Of a stretch of 64,000 nt of DNA, positions 14,710 through 28,600 are shown in pieces. The position numbers were made by a program, and so were the translations under genes. This stretch comes from Trogon surrucura. Taxonomy: Eukaryota > Chordata > Aves > Trogoniformes > Trogonidae. The stretch's first letter is position 1, and every line of letters starts with the position of its first letter. The stretch is taken from assembly GCA_020746105.1 (NCBI GenBank), contig CM036626.1:15146001-15210000 (forward strand), written 5' to 3'. The notes under the pieces are model-generated. The model was given only the letters and a program-made list of their open reading frames with translations, had not been told where the DNA came from and did no database searches.

Positions 14710-15214
14710 CTGAAAAGGTCACGGCAAAAAAAATATTAGAGTAAAATAAAATAAAACAAAACCCACAGCAACCGAAATATATAAATATATATTAAAAACA
14801 TTGCTGGCTGAAAAGCTGTTTGAACTCTTATTCACTCTGAGACAAGTGAATGAATTGTTGATCACAATGGTTTTGGGGAAAGAATGAATGGCTGATTTAC
14901 ATACCCCCCTTGTTCCCTTTCAGAAAAAAAAACAAAAAAAAATCTTCCTGCATGAATGTACTGTACACTTTTGGCCCTTCTTTCTCTCTTTTTGTTTCTT
15001 TTTGTTTCCTTCATTTTTTTCCTCCTTAAGCAAGAACTGCAGAGGACTTCTTTCTGAGGCTATTTATCCAATTCACTGGTCTGTGAGTTTTTTGAAATGC
15101 TTGTGTGGCATGGACTCAATTGTATAGATTAATTTAAATAACTTTTTTGAAGTTGCAAAGCTTAACTTGCACAGTAGATTTGCACCAGTTGGACAGAGGA
15201 ACTTAAACATTTAT

Positions 15215-15310
15215 GAGACTATATATAGAGATATATACATATAAGTATATACATAATTAATTATATATATGTATATATCTATCTATATATATATAGTTAT
15301 ATATATATAA
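15215..15310 (+). repeat. TA/TATC-type microsatellite in the ATP2B2 3' UTR
   Basis: About 95 bp consisting almost entirely of TA dinucleotides with interspersed ATAC, ATCT and AATTAA units. In the 3' UTR transcript it could fold on itself because the units are self-complementary. It is likely to vary in length between individuals. Confidence 0.85.
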
Positions 15311-15678
15311 AGTTTCTTTGTTGGCATGTTGCCTTGTTTCTGCTCAAATTGCTCTGACTATTTTAACTTATTTATGTCCTAAAAAAGAATGTAATTTGTT
15401 TACAAACCTGTAGATAATATCCTTAACTATTTGTAGGTTTAAGAAAGCACTTCCTGCCGAAGTAGTATAAAAATGGCTCAGCTCAGCTCATTGAAAACGT
15501 CTGTAATATCGCACCCTGGATATTTTATTACAACTGTGTTCTGATTTCTGCCTGATTTTTTTTTTGTTAAATAATGTAGATACTGCAAGTAAATAACAAA
15601 AGAAGCCAAAATATAACACATTGGATGTAGCATTGTGATCCTATATACAGGGAGGTAAAACAGGCTTCCTTTGTTTCA

Positions 15679-15684
15679 AATAAA
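15679..15684 (+). terminator. ATP2B2: Proximal polyadenylation signal AATAAA of ATP2B2
   Basis: AATAAA about 970 nt after the stop codon. It is followed 20-40 nt later by a long T-run ('ctccttttttttttttttcc'), a plausible downstream U-rich element. Use would give a short 3' UTR without the TA-free distal 2 kb. Confidence 0.45.
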
Positions 15685-17667
15685 AGTCAAAACAATCGGG
15701 TTCTCTCCTTTTTTTTTTTTTCCTTCCCTCCAATAATCTGCTTGAATTTGTTTTGGTGCAACATACAGTAACGGAGGCTATTTCATTCTTTAAATATATG
15801 GCAATGGCTTCCAAAAAGATTTTTAGAGAGATACTATATAAAACTGAGTTGAGTTTATAAATGTAATTTAAAATAAGTTATATTTGGTTTGTCTATATGG
15901 AGATAAAACTAATGTTAAAATATTGTGATATATTGTGTTAATCCTTTTCAGTTACTAATTTAGGCAATTATTTCCTTATTACTTGCAAAGTACGGGCTGT
16001 TGGCATTTTGGATGAAAATCACTGTAGGTTGTTGCTTTGATTTTTTTTTTAAAGAAAAATATAATTTCTGCACTATTAGGTCTGAATGAAACTCTATTAA
16101 TTGTATACTGAGATGTGCTTTGTGTGATTTATTTTTTTTTTAACCAAGCTTGTCTTCCTGCAGTCACAAGGTATACTGTAACACAGTAATACATTATTTT
16201 ACCTTGAGCTTTCTACAAAGAAAGCTCTTTTGAAAACCTGCAGTATGGAGGGTGAAAAATATTTTTCAAGATGGTAACAGCCCTGATAACTTAAAATTTA
16301 TGAGCTTATATAATTGCTATGTCAACCACTTGAACGCTAAGCACTTTGTGGATCACAGATTTTTCATAAATAATTTTTGTATTTAATATAAAGTTTGCTT
16401 GGAGACTTTTCAGCATATGATCTTTTCCATAACTGTACAGTGCAAAAGACATTTTGAAGTACACAGTTGTTTATGCCAGATGTGTTGAAAAACACTGGCA
16501 AACTAGCTTGACAAATTGATTTGTTAAGGTGTTACTGGTTGTCTTAAAGTTGGCTCATACAGTGGTGCATCTCTGCAGTCACGAGAACTAAACCAAGCCA
16601 GAACTCTCCAAAACAAGATTAGACTCATGGCCAAACTGCAGACTGAACTGACTAACATGTTTTCAGGGTGCATCAAGACTATTCAGCCAGGTAAAGCTCT
16701 AATCAGCTTCAATTGCCAGCTTCCGGACTTTCGTGTAGAAGCTTGAATGTTTTTGGCTCAGTCTCTTAGTTCACTATCTGATCCAAACTTTTCACTGAAC
16801 AACAAGAACAGGTCTTTGAAGGCATATACAACTCTCTTTTCAACAGATAGTGTGACCCGTTTCTTAACAGTAAAAAGCTAGCATGAAAACATAATTATTT
16901 TAGCTAACTCCTAGCAACAGTGATTGAAACTCAGTCAGGATTGTTCTTCGCTTTGTAAATATGGTGATTAACCTTTGTATAACATGTATTGGGTTTCTAT
17001 GGCCTATTTGGGATATCATATTCAGAAGAAAAAAAAAGTGTTATCTATTTACAGGGAAGCCTCTAGCTTTGGACTTGAACATCTACAGAAGCTATTAATA
17101 CTGGAACAATTTATTTTCAGCATCCTAACACTGACTGTTTGCCTTTGTGTTTTGAAACACTCTTCATATTCTTTCTTGGTTTCATTTTTTTTTAAATTTT
17201 CCTGTAGGAGTACCCCTCCCTAAGGTACCATTTGCAGACTTGAAAACTGTTAAGAAAATGAACACTGCATTCTGTGTATATATAGTATAACATATATAAA
17301 CTGAGATGCATAGAAAACCTGGGCTTTTGTGAGCAGAGACTGTGCTTTATGTATATGATAAATGATAGACTTTTTTTTTTTTAAAGCAGAATAGCTATGA
17401 CCTTTCAACTACAAGTCGTGCATCACAATTCCTTTCTTTTGTTGCTTGACCTCTCTGTGATGGGAACAATGGATCAAAAACCAAAATGATCAGTTTGTTA
17501 AAATTCCCTGCAATATATAAATGCTCGCTCTCTACGTACTGTACTTAGCAGCATGAGATTTGTGGACAACAATACAGTGGTACATTGGCAATCCATCCCA
17601 CTAGGGGTTATTAATATATGTTCATTCATCTGTTTTTATGAATTTTTTTATCTAGACAATAATTGTA

Positions 17668-17673
17668 AATAAA
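17668..17673 (+). terminator. ATP2B2: Distal polyadenylation signal AATAAA of ATP2B2
   Basis: AATAAA in 'attgtaaataaagaac', followed 10-20 nt later by GT-rich 'ctctgtctgttcat'. It is the best-formed signal at the end of the conserved-looking 3' UTR and is taken as the main gene end. Another AATAAA lies near 17.92 kb and could serve instead. Confidence 0.6.
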
Positions 17674-17690
17674 GAACTTACTCTGTCTGT

Positions 17691-19984
17691 TCATTTAATA
17701 CTATGCAAAAGGTTATGCTTTCTATTGTTATTCTTATTCCTACAGTGTGATGCTGGAATGTTTGTGGTTTCAAAAAAAAAAAAACAAAAAAAAAGACAAA
17801 AGTAAGTAAAATATGTGATGTAAATTATTTTATAGTTTGAAACAAAATGATAAAGTTTTACTCTTGCTGCTTTCTGTCTAATAGATCTCTCTTGACAGGA
17901 GCACAAGTGGAAAATTTAAAGAAATAAATTCACAAAGCAGCATGAACAATAATGGTCTGACCGTAACAGCTTTCTTTATTTTTCACCTGAAGTCATTAGC
18001 TCTAGCTCTGGATTCCCACTGGGATACGTTAATGTAAAGGTGTACGTAAATCTTCTGGATTGGCAGTAGGAAGCCTGCTCACCAGCCCGCGCTTACACTG
18101 TTCTTACACCCAGGCAATGAGTCAGGCCAGCGCGCTTCTAATTCCTGCCTGCCGGTGGGTCAGTGTGACGCAGGAGAGGGAGCTCAGCCCGTGCTGTGGT
18201 GGGGCACGGTGCTGGCAGTGGCTGACGCAGATGCTGCGGTGAAGTCGTCTGATACTACTAAACACAGAATGAGCAGAATGGATGAAGCCCCTCTGAGTTT
18301 GCATTGGAAACAGTTAGTGTCGTCGTGGTCCTAAGACGGACAGACAGCGAAGTCTGTTTTCCTATCAGTTTGGCCGTACGGCGTAGCTCTCCATCTATAT
18401 GCATTACTCCTCTGTTTCCCCCTCTGTCCCAAACGAAAATGATCTCTGAAACTTTTCAGATCTTGGGAGTTCAGGCAGGACTCATCTCCTGTCACTTGAG
18501 ACCTCAAAAACTGTGCCTGTGCAGTGTGAGGGCAAAATGAGGGAATTCCCATTCTGGTGCTCAGACCCTCAGCACAGAAGTTCCTTCTCTTTTTTTTTCA
18601 GCTTAGAGTAATGCAGTTGTTCCATAAACTGCAATACAGCCTGTGATCATACAGTATTATTGCAGTAGCAACCACGAGGTTTAGAAGTTAACCAAACAGA
18701 CATACCGGGTTGAACTTCTCACGCAAGGTGTGAGGTGAGTAACTGTCACATAATCTCATTTTTAGAGGTAAAATGCTTCAAAATAAAGTTTGTCCTGTCT
18801 TCTCACCTAGATTTCAGGCTTTTACCCACAAATTCTGTATTACAAGAAATACTTGAAAGCAGAAAAAACTACAGTGAAATAGTACTACACTGGGAGAAAA
18901 GTTGCCAAAAAATAAAAATGCATTCAACACAGTAAATTCAAAAAACCCTACAGAAAACAGGTGTTAGTTAGACAGCAGATTTCTTGATTTAATTGAGCTT
19001 TCAAACTACTTTGCAAGTAAATTGTTTTCTGCTTTGATTTTGTGAGCTCAGTCTAGGTACCAATCTGAAAATTACTTTCTTTTCCTTCACTGTCACTCAT
19101 TTACCGCCTTCCTACACACATAACTTTCTTTACAGCCTTAGTCCAAGTGCTTTTGGCAGCACTCTTCATCTCTGCAAAAAAAGTATGCTGTGTTGAGGTG
19201 TTAGTAAGAAAGAAGACTGGGATTGTTCGGTATGATTTAAGCACTGTGTGTGTTAAGCTTCTGTCAGCTTCAGAGCTCTATTTCATGAGCTGCACTTCAT
19301 TTCAAGAGCGTAAAATACTTTCACAGCACTGCATAGATGTGAGTTGTGCCTGTAAATTTTGAACAGTAACAGGGAGGAAATACACTAGCTTCCAATTCTT
19401 TACATCAAACTGAAGATTCAGAAAGGCGAATAACAGTATTTTAATTTATTAGTCCATGAGGGCGAACCGATAGCCTAATTCAAAGTAAGAATGGCAGGTT
19501 TAATTCTTGTTATTTGTCTTTTTATCTATAAGAAATACACTGCTAAGAAGACAACGGTAGTCATGCATGCCTAGAAGAATCAGATGCTGCTTATGTATCC
19601 TGATGCTATGCTAAATGCCCCTCTGTGTATTTCTCATGAGATGCTGTACTGATATGGAATGGGGGAAATGGTTCATAAATAGCGGATGAAGGAGAGACAA
19701 AAAGAGAAGATCAGGGAGAAAGGATGAAAATGCAGGGGCATATATATTTCAATATATACCAAAATCAAATAAAATCTTAATTGCTTCTTCTTGACTTGAT
19801 CTTGGCACTGGATTCCAACATAAGAGAGACTCAAATAGTATTTTCTGTCTACCAGCCTTTTCCAACTAAAATTTAAATTCCTGAATATGCTGAGGTTCCC
19901 AGAGTAAGGCCTAGACCTCCGCCTGGAAATCACTGATTTACAAAACTATTGCTCAGCTGTTACCCTAAACCTGACGACTGTCTG
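17691..19984. other. Intergenic DNA downstream of ATP2B2, no gene recognised
   Basis: No open frame here resembles a known protein. A GC-richer patch at about 18.06-18.25 kb has a few CpGs and competing short frames on both strands, but no splice or promoter structure that I could defend. The remainder is ordinary AT-rich sequence. Confidence 0.6.
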
Positions 19985-20063
19985 ATGAGAAGGTAGGCCA
20001 GAAGCACGTGATCTCCAGCATCCCCTTCCAAGTTAAATTTTTTTCCATTATTCTATGATACAA
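19985..20063 (+). mobile_element. Degenerate CR1 LINE 3'-end fragment
   Basis: The segment 'tgatctccagcatccccttccaa' followed by 'attattctatgat' matches the terminal part of avian CR1 (a 'gatctc..aggtcccttccaac' core and an ATTCTATGAT tail). It is short, diverged and interrupted by a T-run. The orientation is +, because the ATTCTATGAT tail is at the right end. Confidence 0.6.
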
Positions 20064-22597
20064 AAATAAATGACACAATTTGTGGTATTGGTTTACTTCA
20101 GTGTAGTAGCACACTACTCACAGGCTGTGAGAGGACCAGGGTTCAACACTTCAAACTTTCTATTGGTATTACAGTATCACTATTATAGTGGCTTTTGAGA
20201 AACCACAAAAAGGTAAGCAACAGATATTTCCTAAATATGTGTGTATTCCTGCAACAGTGTGAGACATTGACATAACAAAACATAATAATAAAAAGTACAG
20301 AATAAAATTCATTCATATCCCGGAGTAGAACTAGGGGTCACACATAATTTGCCCTGGATTATAAACTGCAAATCCCTATTTCTAATTTTATTAGGACGTG
20401 AAATCCATCCAGGTAATGCTCAGTTCTCTTCACCAACACATTATTACAAGAGGTACTGAGTAAGACAGAGAAGTGTCCGATTTTGGTTTTTCTTTTTACA
20501 AACGTATGAACAGGCATATTATGATCTAACCTGATGGAAACTGAAGTTACTAAACAACTTAAGGCAGACTGTTGAAAAACACAAATCAAAGGAACTATTT
20601 ACAACACTTCCGTATGTTCAAATAAACTTTGATTGTCTGTGTATCTGGGAGGCCATGTTTGCGTGGTGCCAGCTCAAGTGTTAAATTCCAATCAAGGGAA
20701 CGTGCTTCTCCACTTTGTCTGTCTGTGATGGGTGTGTTCACTTCTCAAGAAATAGAAACACCTCCCTCCACCCCTTGTGTGTGTGCATTTAAGAATCATT
20801 AGAGGTTGAGCTGTCATAAGCAGTGTTGGTGCATAGCCAATGCAATTAATTCTTACAAGATATTCTGTGGTTATGAAAACTAGAAAAAAAGACATCTAGC
20901 TTTTTGGGAAAAAACCTCCATAAAATGTTTATGTCATTTCTTTAAGGTGACCCTATTTATATCTGTAAAGCCTCTTAGTGCTTTCATCAGCGAGTTATTT
21001 AAAATTGTTTCACGTTCAAGTTTCACAAGAAGCATTTTAAATCATTTTCTAAAAAGATTAAATACGTATTATTTGATGACAAATCACATGAGTAACATAA
21101 CAGGTTTTCATCAAAGCATGTCAACCAGAAAAGCTTTCTTATGCTTACTTTTCATAGGTATAATTAAATATAATTGTTAATTTGACCCATGTTTGGAATT
21201 CCTTTACGGAAGACAAAGATTACAGGAGTTACAGAGCATGTCTACCTGTCATTGTGCACATAAATAGTGTTTTATGTTTGGCAAGTAACTGAATCAAATA
21301 GAATGTTTTCTGTCACAAATGAATATGCCAAATGCCTAACATGATTACTTAGCTACCTGTGATAAACTTGCTATTCCACCAGAAAGCATCACACACTCTC
21401 TTATGTGCTAGTGTTTATGTAATTACATGGTCTGGAACAAACTGCTTATCTACTTCTTTTTTTATTGTTGCTGGATAATTTCAGTTGTTTTCTAGCCAGT
21501 TCCCTGACTGGTCTCACCACATCATGTGGTGGTGGGGGCTGGTGCTAGAGCAGAGAAGCAGCAGCAGCAACTGATCAGAGAATCAAGCCTCAGTTATTTC
21601 AGATTAAAATGACTCTTCTACCAAGCCTACAACAAAGGGAATTAAACAGATGCCTCTAGGCTCCCCCTCCCCCAAAGATAGAGCATTCGGTGCTTTTCAC
21701 TGTTCCTCTTTCTTCCCACTAAGGTACCAAGCCTGTCATAAGAGAATTACGGTCTCGGAGGCAGAAATGCAGAGTCACTAGCATCTGCTCAGTGGCTGCT
21801 GTAAAGCAAGCTGATTTGCTGCCAGACAGATGCTTGCATGTGACAAAACACAGTCATGCTTCACGTTAGCTGACACTCTTGCTGGACGTAGGAGCAAGGC
21901 TGGGGAGACTGACCTCTTCCCAGAGCTGCAGGATGTGCACCATTGGCTGTGGCTAGCGAAGCTCTCTCTGATTAGATATGTACTTTTTTTTGGTGGAGTT
22001 TAATCGACCATCAAGAATCAAAATTACTTCTAGGTGGTTTTATTATCCAATTTTCTCTGCTTGTGAGGGATTTGGAAATTTTCAGTATTTTTCTATTACA
22101 ATTTCTGTGCTATTACCTATGAGCTTAGAGTGACAAAAATGGTCTTAGTGATATATGCCTTTTTATGTATTTCCTTGTATTAATGTCAATAGCCTTCTAC
22201 ATCCCATGATTCCTGGATATAAATTGTATTTTCACTGCATGAGAAAACAGAAAAAATACACTGAGTATTCTGTAGGGATGATTCAATTGCTTTTCCTTCT
22301 ATTTTCATGTTTAAGGACAGAAGCACTACCTAATAACGACAAAGCATCTTCTCCTCAGTGTTCCTGCTCATCCAATGCTGCCAGTACATTTTGCCCTTGA
22401 AAATGTGCAGGCTGATCTATGATATGCCCCTAGTAGAGCATCTTTATGCTAATAGTGAGCTAGTACAGCAGAGAGGAAATCTGCTATCCTTCCAAACACC
22501 AGACACTAAAAATAATAACTGATGCAACTATTCTGATACAATTTCAAATTACCTCACATCAGAGGAACACTTTGCTGCTCAGTTGCAGTCCATAAAA
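20064..22597. other. Intergenic DNA, nothing recognised
   Basis: AT-rich sequence with short chance open frames only. A 49-codon frame after an acceptor-like 'cactaag' at about 21724 ends at a TAG near 21870 and has no recognisable homology, so it was not called. A CAG-like run ('agcagcagcagca') sits near 21.56 kb. Confidence 0.55.
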
Positions 22598-22689
22598 TGT
22601 TTGCTTAAGATTTGCATTCCTTACCAATGGAGAACCCCAGAAGTGTTTGCTTAAGATTTGCATTCCTTACCAATGGAGAACCCCAGAAG
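22598..22689 (+). repeat. Exact 46-bp tandem duplication (two copies)
   Basis: Copy one is 22598-22643 and copy two 22644-22689. Both start 'tgtttgcttaagatttgc' and end 'ggagaaccccagaag', with no mismatch between them by eye. A further TGTT begins at 22690 before the sequence diverges. Perfect identity indicates a recent event, or an assembly artefact. Confidence 0.95.
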
Positions 22690-25600
22690 TGTTGCCATAC
22701 TTAAGCATTCATTTGTATTCTTTAATCTTAAAATGAGACAAACTGTAGTCACAATTTTAGATATCTTTGCTCAGTAGTTCAGGTAATGCTACATTGTACG
22801 TCTTTAAAAAAACATCTTTAAAAAAAAAAATTAGAAGAAACTTTCTCCAGGTTCCCCAGCTGGATCTCAGCAATCTGAGATTTGGGGGGGGGGGAAGTCA
22901 GGTGGTTAAGCCTCATACTGAATGATCTCTCCTTATAAATTAGTTCCACAGAATGTCATTCAAAAAATGTTATCAAAGCAGAAAAAAAATGAGCCTGGTT
23001 TTACAAAATAGCAACTAGTCATCAAATTACCCTGGACATGGCCAACGCTTACTTCTGATGTTAAGACTCGCAGGCACTATAAAGGAGAGAAGAAATCCTG
23101 GTTTTACCATAGTAGCAACTTCAACATAACACTGTGTTTGTTTCTGAGGCTGCAGTTAAATGGTGGCAGAATGGCAGAAAAGTCAGCACAGCTCTCTCAT
23201 TACTATGGCCCTATGAAAATAAGCTTTGAAACTGTCACATGAAGTACACTTTGAGAAAATTTCTATTCAGATTATTTTAGCAAATAGTTACAAAATTCCT
23301 AAAATAACATGCAAAAAAAAAAATCAAAATTCAGTATGCTTTACTCAAAAATTAGTTTTCTTTAAAAGAGAGGTCTCTTTTAACATCTTCATAGAGTTTA
23401 TAATTTCAAATATTACTTGCAAGCAGTCATGCTGAACTAAGAATGAAACTACTGTACTTGTCCTCCCTTACAAAACATACAGTTTTACTGTGGTTATTAA
23501 GCTTGCAAAATTGAAAAGCTATTTTTTCCTCTGGTTTAAACAACTGTCTTCCCAAAACTTCTTTGTTATTTCAAAGCCACTAAAGCTCAAACAGTGATCA
23601 AGGTAATTTCAACACAGAAAAAAAAGGTTCTTTTTTTTTTTTTTAAAGAGAAGTGTAGCTAACACCTACAGGAACTTTTTCAAGACTTCAGTGGCTGAAA
23701 CTCAGTTACAGGCTAAGCCAAAAGGTACATGTGTTTGCAATCTTGTGATAAGAAGGACTGTTGGCATTTGCAAACTAACAAAAGCAGCAGGTGCAAAAAG
23801 GAAATTTTTTGAAGTCCTGTTCTGCAGAAGTGCTCGGTATCCAGAAAGTATAATATTCTTAATGCTTACATGTAATCTAAGCAATTATTAAATCAAACCT
23901 CTGAGTTGTATTATTTCTACTACTAGCTATCACAGATTTATCTAATTTGCAGATATAATGAGCATCAGAACCACCCAAAATTGAAGGGCAGCTTGAATAG
24001 ATGCAGAAGTTGCAGTTGTGTGAGCTACTTAAGATGAAGCGCTGATATAGCTGCAAACAAGTACATTAACAGAGGAGAGTACTTCATGGGGGAAGTAGGG
24101 GAGGAAAAAAAAATAAATCCTGCTGTGTGATGGTGTTACGGGACAAACTGCAGCTTGAACAGGAGCTATGCACTGGTTTGCTGACAAGGTAAAATTAATG
24201 AGTTAAGACTGTGGTAAAAGAGAGTGTACAATGTTTTATTTCTTGGAAAGCTCAGTGTAGGAATTCACTTTTGTTCATGTAGTGTGTCCTTCAAGATTAT
24301 TTTGACCTGCAGTGTTTTACTAAGCATGTTTGAACGAGAAAAATATTCCTGGCGCAGGTAGCAAGTGCTATGTACTGTGTCAACAGACACCACCCACCCC
24401 GGCTTTGATTTGCGGTCTATCTTATTCTTGCTCGTTTTGTTTGTCTCTTATTCTGCTGCTTGTCATTAGAGACTTTCAGAAACTTCCTTGATAAGATTTG
24501 GGGTTTAATGGGTCAGGATAATGCAGTGAAACTCCACTGAGGAAACACTGCTTTTATTCTCTCATCCCGAAATAATGATTAACTTTGATGACAATGAAAG
24601 ACAGTTACAGCCTATTAGCATGGATCCACAAAAAAAAATATTTCACTTCTTTGGAATATGATTTAATTTGTTGTCATTGCTTCTCACTTCTGTTCTAATC
24701 TGTTACGGTTTGAAATTGCACTTGGAGACCTATAATTGAAGTAATTTTTATAAATAACAAAAAATCACAACATTCCACATTTTAACATATTGTTCCCTAA
24801 ATTTTAATATCTAGCAGTTACTATTCATTTCACATTTCAGATGATAGACCACAGATATCTTTTACTTATTTCAGAAGCCATCTGTTGTCTGCTGTGACTT
24901 CAGCCAAGCATAAGCTTTCTCATTAGTTGTATCAGTTGCTATTGGGGCTTTTTGTGTGTTGCTTGATAGACAGAAGGTCAATTAAGGGTGCAGGAGAACT
25001 CTGGGCTTCTATTTTAATTTTGTAGTTGTTTGCTTTTTAGGATATCTTCACGGATGTAGAAGCCCAGAGTATCTCAGTGTGAGAAACCGTGTTCTCTGAT
25101 TAAAAACAATCCTCGATTATAAGGCAGAGATTAACGTTGTGAGTTATTGTTGTCTAAACAGGAAGGCAGAATTAAGATAGGAGATGTCTACACTGGAAAT
25201 CAATCAGATTTTAAAGATCCTTCTGATAGTTTTTTTAATTAATTTTAAGAAGTAAACTCCCATCAGACTCTTACTGCTTGTTCTTGTGCTTAATCTTCAA
25301 TTTGCCTATCTCAGTAAATGACGATGCAACCAGTGCTGTGTTTAGTACTGATGCTAAATATTTTATAATATGTTCATGCAGAGAAAGAATGCTAATGTGT
25401 TGTTTTAGCTTTAAGGGAGAATTTTTTTATGTGGGTTTTTTTTTGTTTTGATTTCTTTTGGGGTTTTGGGGGTTTTTTTTTGTTTGTTTCTTTTTTTTTT
25501 TTCCCAGAACCTCCTTTTACATAGTGGATCTCCATTTTCCTTTGCAGTGACAATTTTCAAATCTGTCAAGTTGGATTCTATTTCTCGGAGTAACTTCTGT

Positions 25601-28600
25601 GTTAGGTTTTTCAACCTTATTTTTCAGTTACAATATCGCAATTAAAGAAGCATGCAACTAATTTTTAGGTGCTGCTTGTGGCATTAAAGGCTGAGGTAAC
25701 ACTATAGCAGTGCGGTGAATTACTGCCACAAGAGTAATATGTTTTGGTTTCAGATATAGGGAAATGCCACAAACAGGTTTTTTGAATGCAACATAGCTAA
25801 TTTAGAGTCACAGTGCATACATGTGGTCTTTGATATGGAAAGCTGAAAAAATAGTAGCAGTGTTACATTTCCAAATGTACATTTCCAAAAACTATGATGC
25901 TCTGTTCTTGTCCCTACAATCTGACAAACCCTCAAAGGTTTATGATTGAAAAAACTGATACCGTACATGTACAGTGTCTCACAAAGGCTTGTAAAACTGA
26001 CAGATTTGTATGATATTCATTAACCTCCATAGCACATCTATACAGAGAAACAGTTGCCACAGAGGAGCAATGAATTAGGAGAGGAGCCTTTGGAAACTTG
26101 TTCTCTCAAGATTTGGACTGCATTAATTTGTAATGTTATAGAAAGGCTGTGCTTCGTATTTGGGACTAACAGTGAAAAACATTATGCTACACTGGAAGAA
26201 CAATTCCTGAGTGATGTCACTTTAAAAAGTGTAAACTGCTTTTAAGTATGGTACAGTGTATCACAGCCCAAATGCTCAAGGATCTAGAGACTATGGTAAT
26301 GCACGTGACAAGAACTGTAATGATTCCCCACTGCCAGTTTTCATGACGCAGATGCAATCCTCCAGTCTGGCAGCAATGGGGGGAGAGGGCATTCTCCATG
26401 ATACTAATGGTCCATGCTAGAAGAAATACTCTTTCAAATTGATTTGAAAATACGGCTGATGCAACCCAGATTTGAAGAACATGCTATGAATAACAATAGA
26501 GGGCAAGAGTGTAAAATCAATCGGGCTCGTATTCTCCACGTTGCGCAACACTACAGCATAGTGTGACCACAGTGCAAGGATTTCTGCTTCTTCCTTTGTG
26601 GGTTTAATGAATACTCTACACGTAACAGCTACTTCTACTACATCAGCACTTTTGCATAGAGAATGAGTAATTTGCAGATTGACCAAACTTCATCTTCAAA
26701 ATGGATTTTTATTTCTATAGATTGAAATTGAAATGTCATTGAGAAGCGTACCATCAGTATAGGTGCCGAGTACAGGTATTGGCCGTAGGTGGTTGAGATG
26801 AAAATGTCTAGGAGAGGCTGTCAACCACACAAGAAGGACTTGAAACACCAATTAACAACTGAGCCATTTACTTCACTTGTGACTTGCAAATCATAATTAG
26901 CAGAGAGCTTCAAGGTGAGTCAGTAATGTTCTTAGAATTTGCCAAAAATTGTGTCAGAATTTGAATCTGTCCTTAAAATAGCAAAAATGTGTGCTTGAGG
27001 GGAGAAATGGAAACTGAACACTAAGCTCTGTAAAGTACATTCCTTGACCACAGAAATGGATTAAATGGTAATTCTAGCTGGCTAGCTGACTAGTAACCAG
27101 GATCGCCTCAATTTCTAGAACAATAAAGGGGAACATAATGGAGTGCTACTACTGAAAGGGAACTGAACAGAAAGAATCCATCCTGTTGCAAAACAGTACT
27201 TGGATGCTCTTTTGTGGTCTTAGTGAAAGCCCATCTGCCACAGAGTAAAAGGCTAAGCTTTAGGGGATAAACTGTGGAGGGCTACCTTTTCCTGAAGCCC
27301 TGGAGTAATGAAATACATACAAATGTTTGGGCCCAGCTAAGAAAACATGCGACCAGACCTACTTCAAAAAAGTTATGCGTTACTTTCACCTGTTCCCCTC
27401 CCCCAGCTCCCATTAGAAAGAGCTAGGTTGTCCTCAGTGTGACTGCTACGTGATGATGACTTAAAACTTCTAAGATGTACTTATGGGGAGGTCAGCGTTA
27501 AAATTTAAGTGAGTTACAGACAACCAAAATAGCCAAAAACCAAAATGGTTTTTACTATGTAATTATGCAAGGAAAGGTGTCTAGCAAAGTAACTGTAGAC
27601 ATTCCCTTTGGATAAACAAATTGTTTGTAAACAAAAATGTTTGTAAACGAACTGCTCTGCATAAAAAATTATCTAGGGATAGAAATTTAAATGGCAGTAG
27701 CAGTGGTAACAGCTAGCAAAGTAACTCAAATCTGGTTTTGAGAGTCAACGCATCAGGTGATCCTTAACCAGCAAAACTTTCGGGGCTCTGAAAGAGGGAT
27801 GGATTTATTTATGTCGAGTGATTCTGCGTGAAGCTTACAGTTAAGAAGAATGTTCAGACACTCACCAATCCATATGACTTATTCATAAAACATGATATGC
27901 TCTAACCATGCCTGCTTAGCATTAGAATTAAGAGGTTAGATCCGTTTCATTCGGAGTTATTCCTAGACATAACTTGCAATTGATGTTTCAGTGCTCAAAT
28001 TAGCCACATAGTGTCACCCTAGACCATCAAAAAGTCTAGTAGAAGGCATTCTGCCTAATCACTAGCCTTGAGAAGTTGTACTGGAAATAGTCTGGAGAAA
28101 TGCTACCACTTCTCAATAAATTAACAGGCTTCTCAGGGGAATCTATTTCATCCTGTATGACACACCTGTAGCCAGAATTTAGCTCTTTCCAGGTGTTCCT
28201 GAAATACTGGACAACAGTCATCTGCAATGCTTTATGCTAATTGTCACAAGGCAAGTGCATTTTGGTAGTACCTCTCTGCTTGAGATCTTGGCCTCTATAC
28301 TTTTCATTGTTAAAGAGAAACCGCTGCCTCTGCTGTTTCAGATTTCTAGTGATAACATGTCAAAAGCACTTTCTTCTCAAGTTTTTGAAATTTAGATTCT
28401 GAAGGCATTCATAAATTTCAGGAGAAGCATAAGTATTTAGATTTATTCTCCTAAGTTACTCCAGTGATGCTTCAAAAGAGGTCCCAAACCTATTTTACTT
28501 CCTCATCCGTAGTATCCGAAAATATTTAGAATAGAAATTGATTTATATTCCTGGGTTTGTAGTTGCCCCATATGGCTTTCATTTCAAAGAAAGCTTGTAA

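Larger units (their letters stand above)
14710..17690 (+). other. ATP2B2: ATP2B2 3' untranslated region
   Basis: The 3' UTR follows the TAG at 14707-14709 and runs to just past the polyadenylation signal at 17668, about 3 kb. It is AT-rich with many T-runs, a TA-repeat block at 15.2-15.3 kb, and an internal polyadenylation signal at 15679. A 73-codon open frame at 16528-16746 is discussed in the findings. The end is inferred from the signal and the downstream GT-rich 'ctctgtctgttc'. A longer isoform, ending past the AATAAA near 17.92 kb, is possible. Confidence 0.75.

Noticed and set aside
20100-20160. tRNA-like B box ('agggttcaaca') suggesting an old SINE
   Set aside because: There is no matching A box or recognisable SINE body, so the similarity is too short.
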